Source of the DNA: Symbiodinium natans
Lineage: Eukaryota; Sar; Dinophyceae; Suessiales; Symbiodiniaceae
Assembly (NCBI GenBank): GCA_905221605.1
Contig: CAJNDS010000691.1
Location: forward strand, 493,197-557,196
DNA: 64,000 nucleotides
Direction: 5' to 3'
Part shown: positions 50,363 to 59,630 of the stretch, piece by piece
Layout of the letters: each line of letters begins with the position of its first letter
How positions within the stretch are numbered: position 1 is the stretch's first letter
Program-made: the position numbers and the translations under genes
The notes under the pieces: model-generated
Seen by the model: the letters and a program-made list of their open reading frames with translations, nothing else
Database searches by the model: none
What the model was told of the DNA's origin: nothing

Positions 50363-51075
50363 TGCCCTTTACGGGATTATATAGCTCATTCCCTCATTCC
50401 CTACTGAGAACAACAGTAAGTTGTTCGAGGCCGAGCGTGCGCAGACCTGCTGAGCGAGTCCATGGCGCTCTCTAATGAGGCGAATCCGGCAGTTTGGGTT
50501 TAGGGTTTAGGGTTTGGGGTTTAGGGTTTAGGGTTTAGGCTTTAGGGTTTAGGGTTTAGGGTTTGGGGGGGGGACCTTGCGCACTATATGGCGGGGGGAT
50601 GCAGTCTGACAGACAATGAATTGCCACCCCATAGCACGGCAAGAGCTTGGATCTTTGGCCGATCAGCCCAACCTTGGAAAACCCCCTTAAATCCTGAACC
50701 CTACAGTTTCGACCCTAATCCCTAAAATTTAAACCCTAAACCTGCAGCCCTAAGCCATACACTCAAAGTCCCAAATGCGTTCAACATGGAAGGTCACGGG
50801 CCCCAGCGGCCAGCCACCAGACCGCAACAAGCTGTGCCAGAACAGGATTTAGGGTTCAGGGTTGATGGTGGGTTTAGGGTTCAAGGGGTTTAGGGTTTGG
50901 GCTTCAGGGTTTTTTGGTTTACAGGGTGTAAAGCGTTTGTGGGTTGCAGGGTGTAGGGTTCAAGCATCAGTACAAGGTGCCAGGAAAGTTCTAATCTCCG
51001 GAGTCTTGGTGCTGGCAGCTTGCAGGGGGTAGGGCTAGGCGGCTAGGCTTTCGGGTCATGCTGTGCGTTCCTCAG
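50363..51075. other. MITE A half copy and mixed tracts, no firm gene
   Basis: 50363-50411 has CATTCCCTCATTCCCTACTG, the right half of family A, next to an AT microsatellite and G18. TTTAGGG at 50495-50565. Short exon-like pieces near 50800 and 50965 could not be chained. Confidence 0.4.
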
Positions 51076-51180
51076 AATTTGGAGGCTGCGATGCGGCGGT
51101 ATGATTTGCAGTATCATTTTCTTGTATTCTTAACCCTTCTTTTGACCAGTTTTGTTGCTACGTTCATACACCGCACATAG
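51076..51180 (+). CDS. Terminal exon encoding a C-terminal membrane anchor
   Basis: Acceptor GCGTTCCTCAG, 34 codons and TAG: NLEAAMRRYDLQYHF then LVFLTLLLTSFVATFIHRT. A charged helix leads into a single hydrophobic span of about 17-19 residues and a short basic tail, the layout of a tail-anchored or type I membrane protein. The family is not recognised. A donor-like GTATTC inside (51124) would remove the span. No upstream exon was joined. Confidence 0.42.
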   Translation, partial: NLEAAMRRYDLQYHFLVFLTLLLTSFVATFIHRT

Positions 51181-51483
51181 TGTACACATATCGCAGATGC
51201 GCACGAACTCTCTTGTATAGGGATTCCAGTGGTTTAGAGACGAGAGGTGCGCGCAGAAACCCCAAGTCATAAATTCCTAAATCCCTAAACGCCAGGCACT
51301 GAACCCTAAACCCTAAACCCTAAGCCCTAAGCCCTAAACCGTTTAGAAACCGAAACATCCATTGGTAGCCAGCCCTTAAGTCAGAACGCTACCTCTGAGG
51401 TGAAAGCAGATCTGGGCTGAACCCTTCAAAGGCAAAGGGCCAACACGGTTTTAACCGCCCACAGGGTTTTCCAGGGTTTAGGG

Positions 51484-51575
51484 TACAGCCTAAACCCTGA
51501 ACCCTAAACCCTAAACCCTAAACCCTAAACCCTGAACCCTGAACCCTAAACCCTAAACCCTACACCCTAAACTAA
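51484..51575 (-). repeat. CCCTAAA/CCCTGAA array
   Basis: Perfect and TGA-variant heptamers, about 11 units. Confidence 0.85.
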
Positions 51576-51603
51576 CCCCCAAACCCCCTTGAGCCATTTT
51601 GAG

Positions 51604-51667
51604 CTCACGAGGCTCCTCAGGGAGATTATGCAAGCTGCCGGCACCCTGGGACTTCTGGCATTTGAGG
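51604..51667 (+). CDS. Candidate internal exon
   Basis: Acceptor CCATTTTGAG, donor GTTTAG, phase 0 to 1: LTRLLREIMQAAGTLGLLAF then E. Leucine-rich helical. Followed by telomere-like and G30 sequence. Unrecognised. Confidence 0.35.
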
Positions 51668-52014
51668 GTTTAGGGTTCAGGGTTGTTAGGGTTGAGGGTT
51701 CAGGGTTCTCAGGGTTGAGGGTTTAGGGTTCAGGGTTTAATTAGGGTCTAGGGTGTACCCTAAAAGGCGCCTAATCAGTTAGCGTTTAGGGTTTCGGGTT
51801 TAGGGTTGTTAGGGTTTAGGGCTTGGGGTTTTAGGTTTTAGGGTTTTGGGGGGGGGGGGGGGGGGGGGGGGGGGGTTTAGGGCTTCGAGCCTGGGCTGAG
51901 TTAAGGGTTGATGGGGTCCCCAAGTATCCATTAATGGGAGCATCTTGGGGGTTTAGGGTTTTAGGGGTTTACGCTTGTGATTTCAGGGGTCGTTGCCCGA
52001 AAGCAAAAACCCTG

Positions 52015-52122
52015 CACCCTAAACCCTAAACCCTAAACCCTAAACCCTAAACCCTAAACCCTAAACCCTAAACCCTAAACCCTAAACCCTAAACCCTAAA
52101 CCCTAAACCCTAAACCCTAACC
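52015..52122 (-). repeat. Telomere array CCCTAAA
   Basis: About 15 perfect units. Confidence 0.93.
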
Positions 52123-52307
52123 GTTGAAAGCTACACTTACCCTACCAGAACCCCAGGTAGAATTCGCCATGGGGCCATGGCCTCCTCAAAGTAGGAGAAA
52201 AGGAAGGGACCGACCCAGAAGGCCCACTAGCCCTTTAACCAAGGGTTTAGGGTTTAGGGTTTAGGGCCTATAGGGTTTAGGGTTTAGGGTTTAGGGTTTA
52301 GGGTTTA

Positions 52308-52340
52308 GGGTTGTTAGCGTTGTTAGCGTTGTTAGCGTTG
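52308..52340 (+). repeat. Short GTTAGCGTT triplication
   Basis: Three 9-bp copies directly after a TTTAGGG array. Confidence 0.8.
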
Positions 52341-52444
52341 GAATATACCTGAGGTTATTGTCCTTAGACTGGTTCAAGGTCTCTTCCTCAAGGAAGTGGA
52401 ACCCTAAAATCCTAAACCCTAAAGCCTAAACTCTAAACTCCACA

Positions 52445-52645
52445 CCCTAAACCCTACTAAACCCTACTAAACCCTACTAAACCCTACTAAACCCTACTAA
52501 ACCCTACTAAACCCTACTAAACCCTACTAAACCCTACTAAACCCGACTAAACCCTACTAAACCCTACTAAACCCTACTAAACCCTACTAAACCCTAAACC
52601 CTAACCCTAAACCCTAAACCCTAACCCTAAGCCCTAAGCCCTAAC
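52445..52645 (-). repeat. 10-bp telomere variant CCCTACTAAA
   Basis: About 14 decamers (one with CCCGACTAAA), then normal CCCTAAA units. A third independent unit-length change, after the 8-bp and 9-bp arrays. Confidence 0.95.
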
Positions 52646-52658
52646 TCGGGGAAAAGAG

Positions 52659-52826
52659 AAGGGAGAGGCCGGGTTCAAGGGTCCTGTCGAGGTGGTGGCC
52701 GGATGCCGACAGGTTCTGGCGCTCACGGAGGCGGCATCGGGTTTTTAGGGTTTAGGGTTTAGGATTTAGGGTTTAGGGCTAGGACAGTTTCAGGCGCCTA
52801 TGAAGAGCCCCAAACACCTACTTTAT
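52659..52826 (+). CDS. Candidate two-exon fragment
   Basis: Exon 52659-52740 reads KGEAGFKGPVEVVAGCRQVL then ALTEAAS with donor GTTTTT; exon 52794-52826 (acceptor AGTTTCAG) continues in phase 1 with AYEEPQTPTL. A strongly bounded 25-nt segment at 52887-52911 (acceptor GGGTTACAG, donor GTAGGT) may follow, but its phase does not fit. Unrecognised. Confidence 0.37.
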
Positions 52827-52931
52827 GTTCAGGGAGGGTTTAGGGTTTAGATTGAAGGTTTAGCGTCTCCCTAAGAATCCTGGGTTACAGAATAGGAACC
52901 TACCACAAAACCAAGGTAGGTTTGAGGTTCT

Positions 52932-53046
52932 TAAGGTGGGTAGTTGGGTTTAGGGTTTAGGGTTTAGGGTTTAGGGTTTAGGGTTTAGAGTTTAGGGTTT
53001 AGGGTTTGGGGTTTAGGGTTTAGGGTTTAGGGTTTAGGGTTTAGGA
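52932..53046 (+). repeat. Telomere array TTTAGGG
   Basis: About 15 units with two variants; a further array follows at 53140-53215. Confidence 0.9.
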
Positions 53047-53059
53047 CTACGGGCGCTAG

Positions 53060-53137
53060 GTTGCCGTGGAGTTTATTCTCTACATTCAGAGTTTTTCTGT
53101 TTCAGAACATTATTCAACTCCGAGGGCTGCAGCTTGA
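53060..53137 (+). CDS. Candidate terminal exon
   Basis: Acceptor GGGCGCTAG, 25 codons and TGA: VAVEFILYIQSFSVSEHYST then PRAAA. An alternative uses the better acceptor TTTCTGTTTCAG at 53105 and reads NIIQLRGLQLEEL to a GTTTAG donor. Both cannot hold. Confidence 0.3.
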   Translation, partial: VAVEFILYIQSFSVSEHYSTPRAAA

Positions 53138-53639
53138 GGAGCTAGGGTTTAGGGTTTAGGGTTTAGGGTTTAGGGTTTAGGGTTTAGGGTTTAGGGTTTA
53201 GGGTTTGGGTTTTAAGAGTTTAAGAGTTTAGGGTTTAGGGTTTACTGGACAGCATTTGGGCTGCAAAACGCCCCCCGGCACAGCTGCTCAAACAATTAAA
53301 TAAAAGAACCCAGCCCCAGGCCCTGCGGTTGAGGACTCTGCTTTCAAGTAACGGCTGCGGGCACACATGTCCATTCTAAGAACCCTCCTCATCCACAAGT
53401 ACAAGTAGCATGGAAGCTTTCCAAAACATTACTTTTTCAAGGAGTCACATGAAAACCACAGTAAAACACATGGCCCAAGATCCGGGCAGTTGGGCAATTT
53501 CCCTTGCAAGAGGGGGTTTGTAGACTTGGAGGTTGACTTGACTCGTGCTGCCTACGGTTTCTGAGCTCTTGGGCCCTCAGCCCAACACCCAAAGACCCAA
53601 AACCTTAGGCCCAAAAGCCCTATTTAAACCGTAAGTCCT

Positions 53640-53705
53640 ATAAACCCTCAACCCTGAAGCCTGAAGCCTGAAGCCTGAAGCCTGAAGCCTGAAGCCTAAA
53701 ACCCT
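53640..53705. repeat. GAAGCCT heptamer repeat
   Basis: Six tandem GAAGCCT units, a heptamer not obviously derived from TTTAGGG except through CCTAAAC-like ends. Confidence 0.85.
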
Positions 53706-53750
53706 AACCTCCTAGACCCCGGTCCCAACAAAGCCGGGTCTTCTCCGCAG

Positions 53751-54131
53751 GTCCATCTACACACCTGGATGGAGTCGGACAGCGAGCTTGCCAAAACCGC
53801 CGCTGCCCTCGGGGGAGGGGGGGGGTGGGGGCCCTAAACCCCCCTAAACCCCAAACCCTAAACCCTACACCCTAAACCCTTTGGGGGGAGGCGGGGGGCT
53901 CTGCAGTATGGTGGCGGCGTTGGGGCTTGATTGTTTTGGGTGCGGCACTTGTTATTTCAAAGGATGTCGCCGTAAAGACAGGCTTACCATGAGGTTTGCA
54001 GGTGTACTAACCTGGAGTCTCCAATGTAGTCCCCTTTTGGGTTAGCTATAGGGGATTCTGGTATACTACTTACGTACCCAAAAAAGGTGCTACAAAGGAG
54101 CCTCTAGGAAGAACCTGCATGCCTCTTCTGA
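53751..54131 (+). CDS. Candidate exons including a Cys-rich segment, one intron made of MITE C
   Basis: Exon from 53751 (strong acceptor TTCTCCGCAG) reads VHLHTWMESDSELAKTAAAL then G, ending in a G-rich run. Exon 53907-54001 (acceptor CTCTGCAG) reads MVAALGLDCFGCGTCYFKGC then RRKDRLTMRFA, with C-x-x-C-x-x-C spacing that could bind metal. Donor GTGTAC; the 110-nt intron 54002-54111 is almost entirely a family C element, and the acceptor GGAAG leads in phase to EPACLF and TGA at 54131. Unrecognised. Confidence 0.38.
54008..54110. mobile_element. MITE family C, copy 3, filling an intron
   Basis: ACCTGGAGTCTCCAATGTAG ... AAAGGAGCCTCTAGG, same TIRs as copies 1 and 2; occupies 103 of the 110 nt between the proposed donor and acceptor. 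Confidence 0.75.
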
Positions 54132-54249
54132 ACCAGAATCGTCTTTAAAGGCTAAGGCAGTAACACGTTGCGGTAGGAGGTTCGCGACATGATGTTTGAC
54201 ACAGCTCTCTGTCACGCAAGTGGTGTTGCCCTTACAGCCCAAACCCTAA

Positions 54250-54330
54250 GCCCTAAACCCTAACCCTAAACCCTAAACCCTAAACCCTAAACCCTAAACC
54301 CTAAACCCCAAACCCTAACCTTAAACCAAG
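54250..54330 (-). repeat. Telomere array CCCTAAA
   Basis: About nine units, with CCCTAAC and CCCCAAA variants. Confidence 0.85.
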
Positions 54331-54570
54331 GGACTCTGAGGGTATCACTGGCCTGTCGACCTCCTGACAACTACCCTGGTTCGTTATGTGGGAGTGGCAG
54401 GGTTGGATGTCTTGATGCCCACGCCTGTGCACACAATGCAAGCTTTCCCCAAACCCCTCAATCTCAACCCTCAACCCTGAATCCTAACCGCCCTCCCCCC
54501 CCCCCCCTAACGCCTAACCCTAAACCCTAAACCCGAAACCCTAAACCTGTGGCAAGTTCTAAGTTCCAAG

Positions 54571-54630
54571 GTAGCTGTTCTCGGACGTTTGGTCGCCGAG
54601 CTGGGTAGCGTCTTCGCGCGCATGGCACGG
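54571..54630 (+). CDS. Candidate internal exon
   Basis: Acceptor AGTTCCAAG, donor GTTCCA, phase 0 both sides: VAVLGRLVAELGSVFARMAR. Amphipathic helix, GC-rich third positions. Unrecognised. Confidence 0.35.
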
Positions 54631-54947
54631 GTTCCAAGCACTGGCTGCAGGCTTCCTAGGAGCCACATGAACCCGGGTTTAGGGTTTAGGGTTTAGGGTT
54701 TAGGGTTCTCTTAATAACCCCTAAGAGCATTGTGGTTGCCTTCGGTGCATAGAGCTTGGGGTTGAGGGTTTAGGGTCTAGGGTGCCGAGTAAGACGAATT
54801 GATTCCCCTTGCTGCTTGAAGGGGTCATGGGTCCTACGACCCTAAACCCTAAACCCTAAACCCTAAACCCTAAACCCTAAACCCTAATCCTATCCCCTAA
54901 TGGGTTGCTAGCACGGTTGGACTCCGCGGGTTTTTTTGTCTACGGGT

Positions 54948-55090
54948 AGTTTCATGGGCCTTTAATTTGGTCCCCTACCTCCATTAAAGGGTTCTGAAGT
55001 ACGGGCCCTTGGGTTGTGTAGGGTATATAAGGGGCATATCAGGGGGCCGCTTGTAAGGGCCCATACTAAGGGACCATGTAGCTACCCTAA
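54948..55090. mobile_element. MITE family F, copy 6
   Basis: GGTAGTTTCATGGGCCTTTA at the left and GGGACCATGTAGCTACCCTA at the right form the TIR; the inner GAAGTACGGGCCCTTGGG and AAGGGCCCATACTAA pair as well. The most complete copy of the family. Confidence 0.7.
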
Positions 55091-55441
55091 GATTTGGGTT
55101 TTGGGGTTTAGGGTTTAGGGATTAGAGTCCGAGTGTTTCGAGTTCATGGTGTAGGGAGTTTAGAGTTCCGGGCTTTAAGAGACACGATTCGAAGCCTTTA
55201 CGCTGTGCAGGTTTATTCATACGGTTTCGGGTATAGGGTTTGAGGAGAGGGAAACTCGTCCAACCAACCCTCTGCCCAAAACAATCAAGCTTCAGGGTTT
55301 CGGGTTTCGGGTATAGTTGTAACAACTTTAGGTTTAGAAGTTTCGGGTTTAGGGTTGAGGGTTCAGGCTATAGTTGTAACAGGTTTAGGGTTTAGGGTTT
55401 CGGGCTTCCTAAACCCTAAACCCTAAACCCTAGACCGGCAG

Positions 55442-55531
55442 GTGGTTGCAGAGGGGCCTCCCGCTGCGCCAAATCTGTCTCCGGCTGAGCCTGGAGTTTT
55501 TCCCGAGACTTCAATCCTTGGGGAACCCTAA
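55442..55531 (+). CDS. Terminal exon, Pro/Ala-rich tail
   Basis: Acceptor AGACCGGCAG, 29 codons and TAA: VVAEGPPAAPNLSPAEPGVF then PETSILGEP. The acidic, proline-rich C-terminus resembles a disordered tail. The frame fits the whole unique segment between two telomere tracts. No upstream exon was joined. Confidence 0.42.
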   Translation: MVAEGPPAAPNLSPAEPGVFPETSILGEP

Positions 55532-55587
55532 AAGGGTTTATGTTTAGGGTTTAGGGTTTAGGGTTTAGGGTCCAGGGTCTAGGGAAA

Positions 55588-55740
55588 GCCTTGATAGGGA
55601 TTACAGTAGTATTCATATACCTTAATAGGGATAGTAGTAGTATAGGGTATAAGTACAGCCCCAACCCAAATAGAACCCTGGGTTTATGGTTCATATACCT
55701 TGATAGGGATTATCATAGTATAGGGGTGTGCTCCAGTTTT
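55588..55740. mobile_element. Family M: repeated ATACCTTGATAGGGATTA blocks
   Basis: CCTTGATAGGGATTACAGTA, then CATATACCTTAATAGGGATA and CATATACCTTGATAGGGATT: three related 40- to 60-bp blocks, probably nested or tandem remnants of one element. Confidence 0.5.
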
Positions 55741-55804
55741 ACGAGTTCCTTTGGTCCGCAAGGATAGCCCCGGAATCCGGAAGACTTCACTAAACCAGGG
55801 GACA

Positions 55805-55940
55805 CCGGGGTTTGAGGCTTAGGGTTTAGGGTTTAGTAGGGTTTAGGGTTTAGGGTTTAGGGTTTAGGGTTTAGGGTTGAGGGTTTAGGGTTTAGGTTTA
55901 GGGTTTAGGGTTTCGGTTTAGGGTTTAGGGTTTAGGGGGG
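55805..55940 (+). repeat. Telomere array TTTAGGG with slips
   Basis: About 15 units with several hexamer slips (TTTAGG), then a G18 run. Confidence 0.88.
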
Positions 55941-56199
55941 GGGGGGGGGGGCGTTAGGGCTTTTAGGGATGTATAGGGGGATCCATTGTCACCGGCGGGA
56001 TATGTCGGGTCGCTGGGTTCGGCTTTGCGACTTTGAGGTTTTGTTTTTCCCCATCCTTGGGGACGAATTAGACCCTAAATGGGTTTAGGGCTTAGGGTTT
56101 AGGGTTTAGGGTTTAGGGTTTAGGGTTTAGGGCAGATACCTCAACTGGGATTCTCGAAACTCTAAGCCCTCAACCCTATACTCTGGCGTAGATATGTAG

Positions 56200-56332
56200 C
56201 CCAAAGGCAGGGGTACTTACATGGCCACTTTATTAAGGCCTCTTACTGGACAAAGCAAGTTCGCAGCATTTTGACCCTTGGGGTGTATAGGGTATAAAGC
56301 GCATACTACGGGCTCTTGAAACTACCCTGTAG
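56200..56332. mobile_element. MITE family F, diverged copy ending at an acceptor
   Basis: Right part TTGACCCTTGGGGTGTATAG then ACGGGCTCTTGAAACTACCC matches the family's right half. Its end, CCCTGTAG, is the acceptor of the next coding exon. Confidence 0.5.
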
Positions 56333-56810
56333 GGTTTTATTTAATTTCCTCTTTCCTGCCTATTACGAAACAAATCCCGGCGAGCCCCTGAGGTTTATAC
56401 CCTGTGTGGGTGAGCATGTTAGCTCCCAATGTTCATGTGAATCTGATCCCATATCAAGTCTGGAACAGAATATGGCGAGCACCAGGAGTCCTATGTTTGT
56501 GATTTGTTTGTTTCATCCCGAAGATTCCCGGCGTGAGGAACCCAGTGCTCCGAGTTGCAGAGCGCTTCTACTGAACCTTCTCCTATCCGCAAGCCCTCAC
56601 CCTGAGCCCCTTGGCCCATCCGTCCACAAACGAAGAACCCCAAGCCCTGAAGCCCTGTACCCTGAGCCCTAAACTCTAGACCCTGAGCTTAAATGGGACT
56701 CTGGGCTGTCTCGGTCTATCGCCGTAGCATCGGAGTGCTACGGGAAGAGCGAGCCTGACCTTGTACCTTTGCGCCTGAGAAAGAAGGGGGAGCAGATCCT
56801 CAACAATTAA
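56333..56810 (+). CDS. Two-exon 3' part of a gene, about 136 aa seen
   Basis: Exon 56333-56621 (96 codons) reads VLFNFLFPAYYETNPGEPLR, then FIPCVGEHVSSQCSCESDPI and SLEQNMASTRSPMFVICLFH to LLSASPHPEPLGPS. Donor GTCCAC, acceptor ACCCTGAG, phase 0; exon 56688-56810 reads LKWDSGLSRSIAVASECYGK then SEPDLVPLRLRKKGEQILNN and stops at TAA. This is one of the longest non-repeat coding stretches. Several Cys, a Pro-rich linker and a basic tail; no domain recognised. The intron is decayed CCCTGAG repeat. If the intron is not removed the frame stops at 56672. Confidence 0.47.
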
Positions 56811-56874
56811 GGTGGCGCTACTCTACGTACCCCCAAAACTGTGAAACCCGAGCCCTGGACCCCAATGAGGCGAT

Positions 56875-57149
56875 GATGCGATATCCCCTAAACCCTAAAT
56901 CCTAAACCCTAAACCAGTCTGCTCTGCGAGGCTCAGCGACATGTCGTCTGTTGCGCAGCATTTCGTGAAACTGTCGGCTACTCAGGCAACGCGCTCTCCT
57001 AGGTTGGTTTTTGGGACATGTCTTTTTTTTATTGTTTATACAGGACCCTATATATAAATATTCTTCAGAGGGTTAACACGCCAACCTAGTCTCCTGGCCG
57101 TTGATGAACTCTGCATCTCACAGCAGAGATGATGCCTTCCCTGCCTCCG
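56875..57149. other. Unique spacer, no gene seen
   Basis: A short CCCTAAA tract (56886-56915), unique sequence with no strong frame, and an AT-rich patch at 57022-57062. Confidence 0.4.
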
Positions 57150-57279
57150 ATTTCCTTAGTAGTAGAGTCGGAAACCTCTACCTTTTTTCGGGGCCTGAGA
57201 ATCCCTATTCCATCGCAAAGGTTAACCTTGAGTTCCCCTAGGATGCTGGACAAATAAGTTTCGGGTCTACCCCGACCAG
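57150..57279. mobile_element. MITE family N, copy 2, ending at an acceptor
   Basis: AGTAGTAGAGTCGGAAACCT ... AAAGGTTAACCTTGAGTTCC matches copy 1 at 27800-27912 (inner part). The right end runs GGGTCTACCCCGACCAG, and that CAG is the acceptor of the exon at 57280. Confidence 0.55.
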
Positions 57280-57651
57280 CCTTGTGTCTTAGAGAAGAAG
57301 GGGCAGATGCACTCAATGATTTGGTACGGTCCCTTAGCGTTACTCTGCCAAAGCCCTGCCAGCTTCCTGCATCCCCGCAAGAACCCGGAACCCTAAGCAT
57401 GAATCGCCTGGTAAGGGTGCCTTCTTGGGGATTTACGGCCTGGGAAATCTCAGAGGGTCAGGGTTTAGGGTTTAGGGTTTAGGGTTTAGGGTTTAGGGTT
57501 TAGGGTTTATGGCTGTGGAATACCAAAAGGCCAGAACATCGGGCTGTGGGTGACCCATTCCATAGTGGCACTCGAAGTGGCCCTCTGGTGATCCGTTTGT
57601 CTGTGGCAACTTCCTCGAAACCAGAGGAGCCCACAAACTGGGGTCACGTAG
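57280..57651 (+). CDS. Four-exon 3' part of a gene
   Basis: Exon 57280-57410 (43 codons; strong donor GTAAGG) reads LCLREEGADALNDLVRSLSV then TLPKPCQLPASPQEPGTLSM. Exons 57530-57549 (ARTSGC), 57566-57587 (GTRSGPL) and 57625-57651 (RSPQTGVT, TAG) follow in phases 0, 2, 0. The first exon is convincing; the two tiny ones less so, and the introns around them are 16 and 37 nt, so the 3' end should be treated as tentative. A minus frame over 57086-57400 competes but crosses the N element. Unrecognised. Confidence 0.4.
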
Positions 57652-57761
57652 GCTACGCGATGATAATCCTCATGAAGGTAAATGGACCCTACAACCTACA
57701 CCCTACACCCCAAACCTAAACCCTAAACCCGAAACCCTTTCAGGGTTCATTTCCTCCCCAG

Positions 57762-58099
57762 GCTTGCCCCCACAAAAGCAGGAAGAATCGACACCTGCCA
57801 AGGCTCCTTGCATACCCAGGAGCCTACATATACTCCTAAGTGGTTGTAACCTTATTTCGGGTGATTTTTTTGCCCTACTTTTAACTATCCGTGGTTCATG
57901 GGCCATGAACCTTCAAGCAGCCAAGGCGACATACAGACCTGGCCAGATGCGGCTTGGACTTCTGGTATCAGGCCAGGTGGGCGGTCTGGATTCGTGTCTA
58001 CAAGCCGTGCCCCAACTTATGTTAGAGGCACACCGCCCCTTGATAGCCCAGTGGTGCGCTTTTTTCTTTTTTGGGTTAGAAGGTTCCCTTATAAAGTGA
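57762..58099 (+). CDS. Two-exon 3' part of a gene, intron made of MITE E
   Basis: Exon 57762-57839 (acceptor TTTCCTCCCCAG) reads LPPQKQEESTPAKAPCIPRS then LHILL. The 78-nt intron 57840-57917 is the right half of a family E element. Exon 57918-58099 continues in phase 1 with AKATYRPGQMRLGLLVSGQV, GGLDSCLQAVPQLMLEAHRP and LIAQWCAFFFFGLEGSLIK, then TGA. The second exon is 60 codons, globular, ending in a hydrophobic patch. Without splicing the frame also stays open through the element, so the element may instead be translated. No family recognised. Confidence 0.45.
57840..57917. mobile_element. MITE family E, half copy, coextensive with an intron
   Basis: GTTGTAACCTTATTTCGGG ... TTCATGGGCCATGAACCTTC then AAG. 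It matches the right half of the 46683-46805 copy. It begins with GT and ends with AG exactly at the exon borders. Confidence 0.6.
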
Positions 58100-58208
58100 C
58101 CAACCCCACCCCAAAAAAATGGTATCCAATCCGGCTCCCTCACATGACATGACCGCTCTTTGACATGTGTGGTACCCTTGTCATAACATGGCTACTGGGC
58201 TACTAAGA
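58065..58208. mobile_element. Family K-type element
   Basis: GGGTTAGAAGGTTCCCTTAT at the left and GGCTACTGGGCTACTAAG at the right; TGACATGACCGCTCTTTGAC near the centre. Same ends as 22672-22756. Confidence 0.5.
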
Positions 58209-58488
58209 CCCTCAGTATGTTGCGGGCCGAGTGTCTTACTGCTCTCTGGTAAAGAGGTTGGACGAACCCTAGATCTTCAGAGTTGCCTCAGCGGTGGCTT
58301 CTCAGGGGCCTCTAGGAACTAGTATGTAAAGGTCAGTAAAGGTGAGTGTAGAACATGGGGTCTTTTTGGGAAAGTAGGTTTTTTTTTTTGGGGTGGGGAT
58401 GTCCTGTAATTCTGCATCGCAAGCAGCACTTCTACATAGACGATAATTCATAGCATCTCCAGAGGTGGTGTGGTATCTGTGTTGTATG

Positions 58489-58574
58489 GGTTTAGGGTTT
58501 AGGGTTTAGGGTTTAGGGTTTAGGGTTTAGGGTTTAGGGTTTAGGGTTTAGGGTTTAGGGTTTAGGGTTTAGGG
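58489..58574 (+). repeat. Telomere array TTTAGGG
   Basis: About 12 perfect units. Confidence 0.94.
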
Positions 58575-58839
58575 CGGAGGTGACAGAGAGTGGTGCGGTT
58601 GCTGGGCCGGGAGGGGTCGGCATGGTGGATTGTCGATTTGGGGCCCTGGGGGATTCTCTGTATTAGGGCTCCTTTTGTGTTATAACACGGACCCCAATAA
58701 GGTAGCCCTAATATCGTGAACCCCCCAAATAGGCCACTTCTCTATAACTAACGCTAAGCCCTAAACCCTAGACCCCAAACCCTAAACCCTAAACCTTAAG
58801 CATATATGGAACTCTTAGAGGTTTGCACGGACTTGGCAG

Positions 58840-59427
58840 GCCTTGTCGGTGCACCTGGGCGCAGAAGGAGTAGAGGCGCTACCTAAACCCTAAACCCTAA
58901 ACCCTAAACCCTAAACCCTAAACCCCAAGCCCTAAACCCTAAACCCTAGACCCTAAGGCTTCAAGCCCTCCGAGGGTCAAAGGCAGGTTGCGGAGTTTTG
59001 GGCTCAGTTGTGCTCCATGTTCCTAGCTGAACAGCCAGGATTCTTTAGGGTTTAGGGTTTAGGGTTTAGGGTTTAGGGGTTAGGGGTTAGGGTTTAGGGT
59101 TTAGGCATAGGGTTTAGAGTGCCCAATTACTAGTAGTGTTCCCTTCTGGTCCCTATTTCATTTGGTACTATAACCGGCTGATCTAAAGGTCCGTTTATCA
59201 GAGAGTACATGATTCTGACAGAGGGCGTAGAAGGGTTTGTAGCGGGACTACAAGGGGCAACTACTTGCTGCAATGTGTATTCTTGTGTGCGGGGTGGGGT
59301 CGGGGGGAAGGAGATATTGAGTTGGAGACAGAGTCCCGCGAGCAGCTTGCAGATCCCAGAAAATCCGCTTAGAGCACTCTCATGGAAGAAGCCCCAAGAA
59401 CCCCATAGCGTAAGACCTCCACCATAA
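58840..59427 (+). CDS. Three-exon 3' part of a gene, about 98 aa seen
   Basis: Exons 58840-58869 (ALSVHLGAEG; acceptor ACTTGGCAG), 58987-59049 (VAEFWAQLCSMFLAEQPGFF then R; acceptor CAAAGGCAG, donor GTTTAG) and 59224-59427 (acceptor CTGACAGAG; GVEGFVAGLQGATTCCNVYS, GKEILSWRQSPASSLQIPEN and SWKKPQEPHSVRPPP, TAA). All junctions are phase 0. The middle exon is aromatic and helical; the last is Cys-containing with a Pro-rich basic tail. No domain recognised. Introns are CCCTAAA and TTTAGGG arrays. Confidence 0.45.
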
Positions 59428-59630
59428 TGATTGAACTATCGGCTAAACCAGGCTTTCGGCACCGAATTCCATACTGGTACGCTAAGTCCATTCTCTCCGT
59501 TGTCTTGGCTCTGGTGCGTGGCCTGTGACTTAGGCCTTCGGCTGCTAAGTTTCAAACCCTAAGCCCCAATTCCTAAACCCTAAACCCTAAACCCTAAACC
59601 CTAAACTACGTAACTAGGGAGGGTGGCCCA

